A stretch of DNA of 64,000 nt, taken from contig CAPAOL010000007.1 in NCBI GenBank assembly GCA_948579315.1, positions 30,895 through 94,894 on the forward strand, given 5' to 3'. Origin of the DNA: an uncultured Phocaeicola sp. GTDB taxonomy: Bacteria > Bacteroidota > Bacteroidia > Bacteroidales > Bacteroidaceae. The position numbers and the translations under genes are program-made. This document shows, one piece after another, positions 45,100-55,302 of this stretch; position 1 is the first letter of the stretch, and the number at the start of each line of letters is the position of its first letter. The notes under the pieces are model-generated. The model saw only the letters and a list, made by a program, of their open reading frames with translations, was not told the origin of the DNA and did not search any database.

Positions 45100-47520
45100 T
45101 TATAGGTTGTTTTTTTGAATAACTTTAAGTAATCCGGAAGTCAGTTTGCTTAATTGTTCCGAAGTGATGATGAAAGGCGGCATCAGATATACCAGTTTGC
45201 CAAAGGGACGTACCCAGATTCTTTCTTCCACAAATCGTCTTTGCATATATGCCATATTTACCGGACGTTTCATCTCAATGACTCCGATAGCTCCGAGTAT
45301 TCGTACATCAGCTACTTCCGGAAATTCCCGTGCAGATGTCAGTTCTTCTTTCAGTTGAGTTTCGATTCGCTTCACATTCTCTTGCCAACCGGATTCGAGT
45401 AATAGGCGAACGGAAGCGCAAGCCACTGCACACGCAAGTGGATTACCCATAAATGTAGGCCCGTGCATAAAAGCTCCCGGTGCATGGTTGGAGATGGTGT
45501 CTGCTATCCGGTTACTGGCTAATACAGCAGAAAGTGTCATATATCCTCCGGTCAGTGCTTTGCCGATGCACATGATATCCGGTTCTACTCCGGCGTGTTC
45601 CCACGCAAAAAGTTTGCCGGTACGTCCGAATCCCGTTGCTATTTCGTCGAAGATTAGAAGAATATCGTGCTTCCGGCAAAGCTTTTCTGCTTCACGAAGA
45701 TACTGCGGATGATAAAACCACATTCCACCTGCTCCCTGTACCACCGGTTCCAGGATAAGCGCCGCCAACTCTTTTGAATGTTTTTCAATCATCTCTTGCA
45801 GAGGTAGTATATCTTCCGGATTCCATTCTCCGTCGAACCGGGAGGTGGGGGACGGGACAAAATAACGTACAGGCAATGCTGAACCGAAAAGACTGTGCAT
45901 ACCCGTCACCGGATCACATACAGACATGGCATTCCACGTATCACCGTGATAGCCGGAACGGATAGTCACGAAATTATTCTTTTCCGGTTTTCCTGCTGCA
46001 TACCAATATTGTACAGCCATTTTCAGTGCCACTTCTACGGCTACCGAACCGGAGTCTGCATAGAATATTTTCTGCATGGAGGGAGGAACCAAAGGCAATA
46101 ATAGTTTTCCCAATTCAATGGCCGGATCATGCGTCAGTCCTCCGAACATGACATGAGACATTTTATCTAATTGTTCTTTTGCCGCCTGATTCAATACCGG
46201 ATGATTATATCCATGCACTGCACACCACCAGGAAGACATTCCGTCAATGAGTGTCCGTCCGTCTTCGAGGGTAATGGTTGCTCCGTCTGCCCGTTTCACT
46301 TTGTAGACAGGAAGCGGATCGGTAGTCGAAGTGTACGGATGCCAGATATGTTCGCGGTCAAATTGGGAAGCGGCGAAATGATAACCTTCTTCCTGAATCA
46401 TCTTTTTGTCTTCCGATACTTTGGAACCGAGAGTTGTCAGCAGGTCACCTACGATAGCTGAGTTAATACCGATATATAATGCTTTGTGCATCGCCTCGGA
46501 AGAAAGTTGTGAACGTCCTCCGGCAAATCTTAGAAAAGCTGTCGGATGAATAAAACGAAAGATAGCGATGGTTTTAAGTATTTCTTCTTCACTTAAAGGC
46601 TGCTCGTTTTCCAGTGGAGTTCCCGGAATCGGACTAAGCAGGTTGATAGGTATGGACTGAACATTCAGTTCTTTTAAAGTGAAAGCAAATTCAATCCGTT
46701 GCTCCATCGTTTCTCCCATACCGATGATACCTCCGCAGCAGATATCCATGCCTACACGACGGGCTGCATCAAGAGTAGCTAGTTTTTGTTCTTGTGTATG
46801 CGTGGTGCAGAGTTTGGAAAAATAAGACGGAGCCGTTTCCAGGTTACAGTGATAACGGGTGATTCCGGCTTCGTATAGGGAACGTAGCTCTTCTTCGTTA
46901 AGTAACCCCAGAGAAGCACAGAGCTGAATAGACGAGTGACGTCGCATTTGACGAACGGTATCGCAAAGTTGGGTGATCTGTTTGGGAGATGGTTTTCGTC
47001 CGCTGGTAACGAGAGAGAAACGGTTGACGTCCTGGGCTTCATTGTATTTCGCCTGTCGGAGACATTCTTCAGCGGGAAGGAGATCGTAAATCTCGGCTTT
47101 AGTCTTGTAGTGAGAGGATTGTGCACACCATTTGCAGTTTTCCGGGCATCGGCCGGACTTGGCGTTGATGATGGAACACATGTCGAATTCGTGCGAAGCA
47201 CGTGCGACGGTAATCTCATGCGCGGCGGCATATAGCGCCTCGCTGTCAGCCATGTTGGCTAGCCAAGCGGCTTGGTCGGGCGATATGTCAATGCCTGCCA
47301 ACACTTGGTCTTTTATTTCCTGAAGTGTCATAAATGTATGATAAGGGATAGTAATTTTAGCATTCTGCTTGCGAAGGGCAACGTCCACCACATTGATATG
47401 CAGATGACCAATTTGGAATTCACGCCCCATGCTCGCAAAAGCGGCATAGTTCTTTCTGCCCCAATAACGGAAGCGGGAAAGAAGGGTACGTGTGGTCTGT
47501 ATGTGGCGTTGTTGCTTCAT
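45100..47520 (-). CDS. bioB-bioA: Fused biotin synthase and DAPA aminotransferase
   Basis: An 806-aa fusion. Residues about 64-375 are BioB, a radical-SAM enzyme (RCPENCKWC cluster motif, CASLGLLNEEEL, NLLSPIPGTPL). Residues about 385-806 are BioA (IWHPYTS, DSGSVAVEVALKMA, IFDEIATGFGRTGK, PLP lysine in GKALTGGY). One polypeptide thus holds the last step and an earlier step of biotin synthesis. BioB proper begins at Met64 (47331). The 63-residue leader is kept because the predicted promoter at 47552-47581 lies upstream of 47520, so the leader is transcribed. Confidence 0.9.
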   Translation of the reverse strand: MKQQRHIQTTRTLLSRFRYWGRKNYAAFASMGREFQIGHLHINVVDVALRKQNAKITIPYHTFMTLQEIKDQVLAGIDISPDQAAWLANMADSEALYAAAHEITVARASHEFDMCSIINAKSGRCPENCKWCAQSSHYKTKAEIYDLLPAEECLRQAKYNEAQDVNRFSLVTSGRKPSPKQITQLCDTVRQMRRHSSIQLCASLGLLNEEELRSLYEAGITRYHCNLETAPSYFSKLCTTHTQEQKLATLDAARRVGMDICCGGIIGMGETMEQRIEFAFTLKELNVQSIPINLLSPIPGTPLENEQPLSEEEILKTIAIFRFIHPTAFLRFAGGRSQLSSEAMHKALYIGINSAIVGDLLTTLGSKVSEDKKMIQEEGYHFAASQFDREHIWHPYTSTTDPLPVYKVKRADGATITLEDGRTLIDGMSSWWCAVHGYNHPVLNQAAKEQLDKMSHVMFGGLTHDPAIELGKLLLPLVPPSMQKIFYADSGSVAVEVALKMAVQYWYAAGKPEKNNFVTIRSGYHGDTWNAMSVCDPVTGMHSLFGSALPVRYFVPSPTSRFDGEWNPEDILPLQEMIEKHSKELAALILEPVVQGAGGMWFYHPQYLREAEKLCRKHDILLIFDEIATGFGRTGKLFAWEHAGVEPDIMCIGKALTGGYMTLSAVLASNRIADTISNHAPGAFMHGPTFMGNPLACAVACASVRLLLESGWQENVKRIETQLKEELTSAREFPEVADVRILGAIGVIEMKRPVNMAYMQRRFVEERIWVRPFGKLVYLMPPFIITSEQLSKLTSGLLKVIQKNNL

Positions 47521-47551
47521 TTATTTTTTATTTTTGTTCGTTAGAACGTGG

Positions 47552-47581
47552 CAAATGTACAAAGATTCTTTGGATAAGCAA
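47552..47581 (-). promoter_or_regulatory. Biotin operon promoter
   Basis: The minus strand reads TTG (47579-47581), 19 bp, TACATTTG (47552-47559). Transcription would start about 25 nt before the ATG at 47520. No clear biotin-repressor palindrome is seen beside it. Confidence 0.7.
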
Positions 47582-47611
47582 GCAAGTTTACGATTTCTGA
47601 TATCCGTACTT

Positions 47612-48757
47612 TTATTTCTTCTTCCTGTATTCTTTGCGCAAGTTGAAATTGAATCCGGCATATATCTGAAGAGTGCCGAAGCCATTGTCTACAGAGAAAT
47701 TATTCCGGTGGTAATTATAGTTTTTCCCAACGAAAGAAGTACCTACAAAGTATTTTCCGTTATTATAAACAACCCCTGCACGGAGTAGAAAATCCAGATT
47801 AAATTTGCCGTACCATGCTTTTCCTTCGTGAGTTTCCGCATCTACATCAGAGGCTTTATAGGCAATGGCAGGGGTGAGAGACAAACATGCCAGGCAGTTG
47901 CGGGCAAAGACCCAGTTGTAGGCATATCCGAAACTGATATTGGCATTGGTATATTTTATATCCTTGACTTTCATACCAGGATTCATTGTCTGCTGTAGAA
48001 AAACAGGAAGTTCTGTGTAGTCGAAATCGAGATGATGCTTTGAAATAGAAAAACCGGCAATAAAGGTTCCCGCGTTGCGTCGTTGGTTGGTGGACTGGCT
48101 GAAGGCGGCGGGATAAGAGAATTTTCTGTTATTGAAGATATAATATAAGTTCAGCCCTTTTATATCCACCTTTATTCCACTGAAATCCTCGGAATAGTTG
48201 GAGGGAATATCTTCAGAAAATCCTCTGATCTTATGTATCTTGTAATTGTTTCCGGTACGGCGGTAGAATATATCTACGCCAAGTTTGGAACTATATAAGC
48301 TAAGGTCAAACTCTGTTCCTCTATTCTTCCGGTTGGTTTTCCGATAGATATCATCCACATCTACGGACCATCCCAGGAAAATCCATCGCCAGCCGAAATA
48401 CAATCCTATTTTATTATGCGGGTTGGGAGAGAAACTAAGTTTTTGTGGTTGAGGCTGTTCGCTGGTGACAGAGTAATATTCGAAGTTGCTGAAATGAGTA
48501 GCCATCAACGCATAATTATAACGGTTCGGGCTGATATAGAGCGTATCGAAATCACTGAAATTCATAAATTTCTTGATTGCTCTTTTGAAAGGACTGGGCT
48601 GGGTGACCGTTGTGGAATCTATTCTTGTACTATCATTTGTAGAAAGGGCTTTCTCTTCACTTTGTGCCTGTAAGGACAGTGAAAATAACAGAAAAAGATA
48701 TAGAATAAACCGTTTCCCCATGTGGTTCTTTGTTGTTTTAGCTATTTTTTGTTTCAC
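47612..48757 (-). CDS. DUF4421 outer-membrane-type protein
   Basis: A 381-aa protein; a start at 48721 (MGKRFILYLFLLFSL) gives a cleaner signal peptide ending in LQAQS. The rest alternates short beta strands with aromatic ends, as in a barrel (YYSVTSEQ, IGLYFGWRWIFLGWSVD, TLQIYAGFNFNLRKEY). It resembles DUF4421, whose function is unknown. It runs toward the biotin operon and is divergent from the SusC gene. Confidence 0.72.
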   Translation of the reverse strand: MKQKIAKTTKNHMGKRFILYLFLLFSLSLQAQSEEKALSTNDSTRIDSTTVTQPSPFKRAIKKFMNFSDFDTLYISPNRYNYALMATHFSNFEYYSVTSEQPQPQKLSFSPNPHNKIGLYFGWRWIFLGWSVDVDDIYRKTNRKNRGTEFDLSLYSSKLGVDIFYRRTGNNYKIHKIRGFSEDIPSNYSEDFSGIKVDIKGLNLYYIFNNRKFSYPAAFSQSTNQRRNAGTFIAGFSISKHHLDFDYTELPVFLQQTMNPGMKVKDIKYTNANISFGYAYNWVFARNCLACLSLTPAIAYKASDVDAETHEGKAWYGKFNLDFLLRAGVVYNNGKYFVGTSFVGKNYNYHRNNFSVDNGFGTLQIYAGFNFNLRKEYRKKK

Positions 48758-48878
48758 GAATGTACTACCTTTCGTTGATTTATGCTAGCAATCTTCTAAA
48801 AAATGTTTCGTTTCCTAAACAAAAAAGTTCAATATACTGTTAGTTACAACAAGCAAATAAATCTTAAGCCACAAAATT

Positions 48879-51800
48879 ATGAGAGTCTATTTACGTTTAT
48901 TAGTCGTGTCTCTTCTGCTTTTTGCAGGAAATATAGTATATGCGGAAGCACAGCAGGAGAAACGCGTGACGGGTACGGTGACTTCTGAAGGGGAGCCCTT
49001 GCCTGGTGTCTCCGTACAGTTGAAAGGAGCATCTTCCGGCACCATCACCGATATTGATGGAAATTATTCAATTGAAGTTCCTACTACCGGCACTTTAGTG
49101 TTCCGCTTTGTTGGAATGAGAACGGTAGAGCAACCGGTGGATAACCGCAGTGTGATTAATGTCACGTTGGAATCGGAAAGTAAAGAACTGGAAGAAGTAA
49201 TGGTAGTAGCTTATGCTACTGCTAAGAAGTATAGTTTTACAGGAGCAGCTTCGACGATGAAAGCTGGTGAGATTGAAAAGCTACAGACTTCGAGCGTATC
49301 GCGCGTATTAGAAGGGACGGTATCCGGTGTGCAGGCTAGTGCAGCAAGCGGGCAGCCGGGTACGGATGCGGAAATCCGTATTCGTGGTATCGGATCTATC
49401 AATGCATCCAGTGCTCCGCTTTATGTGGTGGACGGTGTTCCGTTCGACGGTAGCGTCAACTCTATCAATCCTGATGATATATCTTCGATGACAGTATTGA
49501 AAGATGCGGCTTCTGCTGCTTTATACGGTTCACGTGGCGCAAATGGGGTGATTATTATCACAACCAAGCAAGGAGATCAAAATACCAAAGCGACCGTAAA
49601 GGTAAAAGCCTCTTTAGGAGGTTCCAATCGTGCCGTGCGTGATTATGATCGTGTCAGTACTGATCAATACTTTGAATTGTATTGGGAAGCACTTCGCAAT
49701 CAGTACGCCAAGAGTGCAGATTATACTCCGGCAACTGCTGCGGCACAAGCATCCAAAGACCTGGTTACGAAATTGATGGGAGGTGGACCGAATCCATACG
49801 GTCCCCAATATACGCAACCGGTCGGTACAGATGGAAAATTGGTGGCAGGTGCCCGTCCATTATGGAATTCAGACTGGAGTGACGCTATGGAACAACAGGC
49901 ACTTCGCACAGAGTTGAATCTAAGTGTTTCCGGAGGCGGAAAAGCAAATCAGTATTTCTTTTCAGCCGGCTACCTGAATGATAAAGGTATTGCGCTTGAA
50001 TCCGGTTATCAGCGTTTCAATCTTCGTTCCAATATCACCAGCGAAATGACTTCCTGGTTGAAGGGAGGAGTCAATTTGAGTTTTGCACATTCTATGCAGA
50101 ACTATCCGGTTTCTTCCGACTCCAAAACCAGTAATGTGATTACCGCAGGACGTACCATGCCGGGATTTTATCCGATTTATGAAATGAATACCGACGGTAG
50201 TTACAAATTGGATGAGAATGGAGACCGCATTTATGACTTCGGCTCTTATCGTCCTTCCGGTTCGATGGCAAACTGGAATCTGCCGGCTACTTTGCCTTTG
50301 GATAAATCAGAACGAATGAAAGATGAAGTTTCCGGTCGTACTTTCCTGGAAGCTACGATTATTGAAGGATTAAAATTCAAGACGAGTTTCAACTTTGACT
50401 TGATTAATTATAATACGTTGGATTATACGAACCCCAAATTGGGTCCGGCTAAAGAAAACGGCGGTGGTGTCAGCCGAATGAATACCCGTACTTTCTCCTG
50501 GACATGGAATAATATTGCTACGTATGACAAGACAATTGGTGAACATCATTTTAATATTCTTGCCGGTGTGGAGGCCTATTCCTACCGCTACGATGAACTG
50601 ACGGCATCACGTTCCAAAATGGCGCAGCCTGATATGCCGGAACTGGTAGTCGGTTTACAGTTGACCGGAGGTTCGGGGTATCGCATCGACTATGCGTTGG
50701 TGGGTTATCTGACTCAAGCATTATACGACTATCAAAATAAATATTTCTTCTCGGCATCCTATCGTCGCGACGGTTCTTCACGTTTTGCGCCGGAGACCCG
50801 CTGGGGAAATTTCTGGTCGTTGGGTACTTCCTGGCGTATCGACAGGGAAGAGTTTATGGCAAGTACTTCCGACTGGCTTTCTGCCTTGACTCTGAAAATG
50901 AGCTATGGTGCGCAGGGAAATGACAACTTGGGTACTTATTATGCGAGTAAAGGACTTTATACCATTGTTTCCAATTTGGGAGAAAATGCGTTAGTATCCG
51001 ACCGTATGGCAACTCCGAATCTGAAATGGGAAACAAACCTCAACTTTAATGCAGGTATCGACTTCTCCCTGTTTAATAACCGTTTTTCCGGTTCATTTGA
51101 TTTCTTTACACGTCGTTCGAAAGACCTGCTTTATTCACGTCCGATAGCTCCTTCCCTGGGATATGGTTCTATTGACGAAAATGTAGGAGCTTTGAAGAAT
51201 ACAGGTATAGAAATGGTGCTTAACGGAACGATTATCAATCAGAATGGTTGGGTATGGAAACTGGGTATGAACTTGACGCATTATAAGAATAAGGTGACAG
51301 ATCTCCCATTGAAAGATATGCCGCGAAGTGGTGTGAACAAGTTGCAGGTAGGTCGTTCGGTGTATGATTTCTATATGATAGAGTGGGCAGGAGTAGATCC
51401 GGAAAATGGAGATCCGCTGTGGTATAAGGATGAGGTGGATGCAAATAAGAATCCGACTGGAAAACGTGTCACAACAAATGATTATGGTTCGGCTGACTAT
51501 TATTATGTCAACAAATCATCTCTCCCGAAAGTATATGGCGGATTTAATACCTCTCTTTCCTGGAAAGGATTCGATCTTTCGGCCATCTTTGCTTACAGTA
51601 TCGGTGGATATATCTACAATCGTGATGTTACAATGATTCTGCACAATGGAAGTTTGGAAGGCCGCGACTGGTCGACGGAGATTCTAAGAAGATGGACTCC
51701 CGACAATCGTAATACAGATGTTCCTGCTTTGAGCACTACCTCTAATAACTGGAACTCGGCTTCCACTCGCTTCTTGCAGAATAATTCGTATATGCGATTG

Positions 51801-52007
51801 AAAAACCTGACGCTTTCTTATAACTTACCCAAACAATGGATTAGTAAGTTATCATTGAGCAGTGTGCAGGTATATGTACAAGGAGATAACCTGTTTACCA
51901 TTCACCGGAATCAGGGACTAGACCCTGAACAGGGAATTACCGGTATCACTTATTACCGTTATCCGGCTATGCGAACCATCTCCGGAGGTATCAATGTTTC
52001 TTTCTAA
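48879..52007 (+). CDS. SusC-type TonB-dependent transporter (second pair)
   Basis: A 1042-aa outer-membrane importer. The signal peptide ends at about residue 25, then a carboxypeptidase-like domain (VTGTVTSEGEPLPGVSVQL), a plug (LEGTVSGVQASAASGQPGTD, LKDAASAALYGSRGANGVII) and the barrel. There is no STN domain. It pairs with the SusD 14 bp downstream. No glycosidase, sensor or sigma factor is adjacent; the neighbour is the biotin operon, so the cargo cannot be told. Confidence 0.93.
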   Translation: MRVYLRLLVVSLLLFAGNIVYAEAQQEKRVTGTVTSEGEPLPGVSVQLKGASSGTITDIDGNYSIEVPTTGTLVFRFVGMRTVEQPVDNRSVINVTLESESKELEEVMVVAYATAKKYSFTGAASTMKAGEIEKLQTSSVSRVLEGTVSGVQASAASGQPGTDAEIRIRGIGSINASSAPLYVVDGVPFDGSVNSINPDDISSMTVLKDAASAALYGSRGANGVIIITTKQGDQNTKATVKVKASLGGSNRAVRDYDRVSTDQYFELYWEALRNQYAKSADYTPATAAAQASKDLVTKLMGGGPNPYGPQYTQPVGTDGKLVAGARPLWNSDWSDAMEQQALRTELNLSVSGGGKANQYFFSAGYLNDKGIALESGYQRFNLRSNITSEMTSWLKGGVNLSFAHSMQNYPVSSDSKTSNVITAGRTMPGFYPIYEMNTDGSYKLDENGDRIYDFGSYRPSGSMANWNLPATLPLDKSERMKDEVSGRTFLEATIIEGLKFKTSFNFDLINYNTLDYTNPKLGPAKENGGGVSRMNTRTFSWTWNNIATYDKTIGEHHFNILAGVEAYSYRYDELTASRSKMAQPDMPELVVGLQLTGGSGYRIDYALVGYLTQALYDYQNKYFFSASYRRDGSSRFAPETRWGNFWSLGTSWRIDREEFMASTSDWLSALTLKMSYGAQGNDNLGTYYASKGLYTIVSNLGENALVSDRMATPNLKWETNLNFNAGIDFSLFNNRFSGSFDFFTRRSKDLLYSRPIAPSLGYGSIDENVGALKNTGIEMVLNGTIINQNGWVWKLGMNLTHYKNKVTDLPLKDMPRSGVNKLQVGRSVYDFYMIEWAGVDPENGDPLWYKDEVDANKNPTGKRVTTNDYGSADYYYVNKSSLPKVYGGFNTSLSWKGFDLSAIFAYSIGGYIYNRDVTMILHNGSLEGRDWSTEILRRWTPDNRNTDVPALSTTSNNWNSASTRFLQNNSYMRLKNLTLSYNLPKQWISKLSLSSVQVYVQGDNLFTIHRNQGLDPEQGITGITYYRYPAMRTISGGINVSF

Positions 52008-52021
52008 ATTCAGACTAAATT

Positions 52022-53503
52022 ATGAGAAAAATAAAAATTAAATCTATTCTTGCGGCAGTTGCCGGACTTTTCCTGGCAACGAGTTGTAGCAGCAGTTTTC
52101 TGGATACGGACCCCACAGATGCGGTAAGTTCGGATAAGGTATCTGTACCCGAAAATGCGGAGGCACTTGTGAATGGTGCCTGGTATAATCTGTTTGATTA
52201 TTCAAGTACCTATGCCAATATCGGTTATCGGGCACTTCAGTGTCTGGATGATATGATGGCAAGTGATATTGTTTCCCGTCCGAAATATGGTTTTAACTCT
52301 TCGTATCAGTTTAATGATATAGCGCAATCCTCAAATGGTAGAACAGAGTTTGCCTGGTATCTGATATATAAAACGATAGATAATTGTAACACTGCCATTT
52401 CTATCAAGGGAGATTCGGAAGAACTCCGTCAGGCACAGGGACAAGCATTGGCTTTACGCGCCTTTTGTTATTTGCACTTGGTACAGCATTATCAATTCAC
52501 CTACTTGAAAGATAAAGATGCTCCGTGTGTTCCTATATATACCGAACCTAGCAATAGTTCCACTGTACCGAAAGGAAAATCAACAGTGGCACAGGTTTAT
52601 CAGCTTATTTTCGACGATCTCACTTTGGCGAAGGACTATTTGAAAAACTATGTCCGTAGCGGTGATAATCAAAAGTTCAAACCAAATGTTGCAGTGGTTG
52701 ACGGTCTTTTGGCTCGCGCTTACTTGCTGACAGGACAGTGGGAAGAAGCTGCGAAAGCCGCCGAAGCAGCACGTGCAGGATATACGTTGATGACAACTAC
52801 AGCCGAGTACGAAGGTTTTAATAACATTTCCAATAAAGAATGGATATGGGGATTTCCTCAAATTCCTTCCCAATCGGATGCCAGCTATAATTTCTATTAT
52901 TTGGATGCAACATACGTAGGAGCATATAGTAGCTTTATGGCTGATCCCCATCTGAAAGATACATTTATCGAGGGTGATATTCGTTTACCTTTGTTTCAGT
53001 GGATGCGTGAAGGGTATTTGGGATATAAGAAATTCCACATGCGTGCAGATGATACAGCTGATCTGGTCTTGATGCGTGCTGCTGAAATGTATTTGATAGA
53101 AGCTGAAGCAAAAGTACGCGATGGCGTAGCGTTGGCACAGGCTGTAGCTCCATTGAATACATTGCGTAATGCCCGCGGAGTAGGGGATTATGAGGTGACA
53201 GGAAAATCACAGGAAGATGTAATCAATGAGATACTGATGGAGCGTCGTCGTGAACTTTGGGGAGAAGGATTTGGTATTACCGATATACTTCGTACACAAA
53301 AGGCAGTAGAACGTGCAGCTTTATCGGATGAGATGCAAAAGACAGAAGTAGACTGCTGGCAGGAGGGTGGTAGCTTTGAAAAACGAAATCCTCTGGGACA
53401 TTGGTTCCTCAACTTCCCGAACGGTAAACCGTTTACAGTAAATAGCACCTATTATTTGTATGCTATTCCACAGAAAGAAATTAACGCTAACCCTAATATA
53501 TAA
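52022..53503 (+). CDS. SusD-type surface lipoprotein (second pair)
   Basis: A 493-aa lipoprotein (lipobox FLATSCSSSF). SusD features are FLDTDPTDAVSSDKV, the helical QGQALALRAFCYLHLVQHYQ, LMRAAEMYLIEAEAKV, INEILMERRRELWGEGFG and the closing YAIPQKEINANPNI. It binds ligand for the SusC upstream. A terminator lies 40 bp after its stop. Confidence 0.92.
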   Translation: MRKIKIKSILAAVAGLFLATSCSSSFLDTDPTDAVSSDKVSVPENAEALVNGAWYNLFDYSSTYANIGYRALQCLDDMMASDIVSRPKYGFNSSYQFNDIAQSSNGRTEFAWYLIYKTIDNCNTAISIKGDSEELRQAQGQALALRAFCYLHLVQHYQFTYLKDKDAPCVPIYTEPSNSSTVPKGKSTVAQVYQLIFDDLTLAKDYLKNYVRSGDNQKFKPNVAVVDGLLARAYLLTGQWEEAAKAAEAARAGYTLMTTTAEYEGFNNISNKEWIWGFPQIPSQSDASYNFYYLDATYVGAYSSFMADPHLKDTFIEGDIRLPLFQWMREGYLGYKKFHMRADDTADLVLMRAAEMYLIEAEAKVRDGVALAQAVAPLNTLRNARGVGDYEVTGKSQEDVINEILMERRRELWGEGFGITDILRTQKAVERAALSDEMQKTEVDCWQEGGSFEKRNPLGHWFLNFPNGKPFTVNSTYYLYAIPQKEINANPNI

Positions 53504-53542
53504 ATAGCTCTCTTAATTTTTTGACTTTGACCTTAACTTGTA

Positions 53543-53575
53543 GACCGGTATACGTCGTGACGACGCATACCGGTC
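53543..53575 (+). terminator. Terminator after the second SusC/SusD pair
   Basis: A 15-bp stem with one wobble pair (53543-53557 with 53561-53575), a 3-nt loop and a GTTTT tail. Confidence 0.82.
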
Positions 53576-53645
53576 GTTTTCTTTGGAAAGGAGGAACGTA
53601 GAATGTGACACACTCCATTTATATCGAACTGACGTTAATTTAATC

Positions 53646-54851
53646 TTATTCTATTTTTTTCTTCTTCAAATTCGGTAAAAAGAATGTGACCAATCCTAGT
53701 AGCGGCATATAAGCACAGATGTTATATACATATTCAATACTTGTTTTATCTGCTAAATTGCCAAGTACGGCAGATGCTACCCCAGCCACTCCAAATGAAA
53801 ATCCAAAGAATAACCCTGATATTAATCCGAGCTTGGTAGGAAGCAATTCCTGTGCATAAAGCAATATGGCAGGAAAAGCGGAAGAAAGCATCAAGCCCAC
53901 ACAGAAGCTAAGGATAATAGTCCACATCAAATTAGCATGTGGCATTAGTAAACTGAATGGGGCAGCTCCCAAAATTGAAGCCCAAATAACATACTTCCGA
54001 CCAATACGGTCACCTACCGGACCACCAATCAGCGTTCCGATAGCCGTAGCAACTAAGAATATAAATAAATATAGTTGCGAATCCTGTACCGTAACATTGA
54101 ATTTATGAATCAGATAGAATGTATAATAGCTGGTCAGACTCGCCATATAGATATATTTCGAGAAAATCAGAATCAGCAATATCGCGATTGAAAGGGCTGT
54201 CTTATCCATAGGCAAAGGAAGATGAACAGGTTTTCTGACACTGACGGTTTGAGCTTTCATCCGGTTTAGATAAGATTTATACCATTTGCAAATCGGATAC
54301 ATCACTCCAATAGCTGCAACCGCTACAAATGCAAATATTAAAAGATGCTGCCTTCCATAAGGAGCAACTAGAAAAGCCACTAATAAAGGTCCTAACGAAC
54401 CACCGAAATTGCCGCCTACCTGAAAAAGTGACTGTGCCAATCCCCGCTTCCCACCTGAAGCAAGGAACGTGATGCGGGAAGCCTCCGGATGAAGTACCGA
54501 AGAACCGATTCCGATCAAGAACACAGATAACAATATCCAATAGAGATTATCGGAAAATGCCAAGTTCACCAAACCTACCATTGTAAAACTCATTCCGATA
54601 GGCAGCGACCATGCAACGGGATATTTATCAAAAATGATTCCCGTAATCGGTTGAAAGACCGAAGCCGAAAGCTGATAAACCAATGTGATAAGGCCGATTT
54701 GCGCAAAACTTAACCCTAAATCATCTTTGAATAGCGGATAAGCTGCTGAAACAACGGACTGTAAAAGGTCATTAAGACAGTGCGAAAGACTTAATGCGAT
54801 TAAGATGGAAAATGTAATTTTTCCTACGGGTTGTTCCTGATTTTGTACCAT
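53646..54851 (-). CDS. MFS efflux transporter, Fsr-like
   Basis: A 401-aa inner-membrane protein with 12 predicted helices. It resembles fosmidomycin-resistance type MFS exporters: SHCLNDLLQSVVSAAYPLFK in helix 1, GSSVLHPEASRITFLASGGK between helices, QVGGNFGGSLGPLL, and GGPVGDRIGRKYVIW in the second half. It probably exports a small toxic compound; the substrate is unknown. It is a single gene, converging on the SusD terminator. Confidence 0.8.
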   Translation of the reverse strand: MVQNQEQPVGKITFSILIALSLSHCLNDLLQSVVSAAYPLFKDDLGLSFAQIGLITLVYQLSASVFQPITGIIFDKYPVAWSLPIGMSFTMVGLVNLAFSDNLYWILLSVFLIGIGSSVLHPEASRITFLASGGKRGLAQSLFQVGGNFGGSLGPLLVAFLVAPYGRQHLLIFAFVAVAAIGVMYPICKWYKSYLNRMKAQTVSVRKPVHLPLPMDKTALSIAILLILIFSKYIYMASLTSYYTFYLIHKFNVTVQDSQLYLFIFLVATAIGTLIGGPVGDRIGRKYVIWASILGAAPFSLLMPHANLMWTIILSFCVGLMLSSAFPAILLYAQELLPTKLGLISGLFFGFSFGVAGVASAVLGNLADKTSIEYVYNICAYMPLLGLVTFFLPNLKKKKIE

Positions 54852-55012
54852 GATACCTATTGCTTTAGAAGTGTTCCTGAAAAATTGGCTGCAAAGGTAC
54901 GCAAACTTTCCCGTTTCTCTAAGACCAAGGATTCTAAATTGTCGTTAATTCAGTTTTGACAATCGAACTATTCTCCGTACCTGCTGTTGTTAAATAAAAA
55001 AAGGAGGATTAT

Positions 55013-55258
55013 ATGGGCTTTATATGGTATATCATTATTGGTATTGTGGCTGGATTTCTCGCAGGTAAAGTAATGCGCGGCGGAGGTTTTGGTCTTATCA
55101 TAAATTTATTACTTGGTATTCTTGGAGGTGTACTGGGCGGTTGGGTATTTGCCCTTTTCGGACTGTCAGCTTCAGGATTGATCGGAAGTTTGATAACTTC
55201 CACCGTAGGGGCTATCCTTGTATTATGGATTGCTTCCTTATTCTCGAAATCTAAATAG
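55013..55258 (+). CDS. GlsB/YeaQ/YmgE family small membrane protein
   Basis: An 81-aa membrane protein with three glycine-rich helices (IWYIIIGIVAGFLAGKVMRG, NLLLGILGGVLGGWVFALFG, SLITSTVGAILVLWIASLF). This is the transglycosylase-associated/GlsB family seen in stress responses. An AGGAGG-like Shine-Dalgarno sequence lies just before the ATG, unusual for Bacteroides. It is followed 44 bp on by a second small stress-type gene. Confidence 0.85.
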   Translation: MGFIWYIIIGIVAGFLAGKVMRGGGFGLIINLLLGILGGVLGGWVFALFGLSASGLIGSLITSTVGAILVLWIASLFSKSK

Positions 55259-55302
55259 ATATTTATATAATTTATTTTTAATCCTAAAAACAGAACTTAA
55301 TT

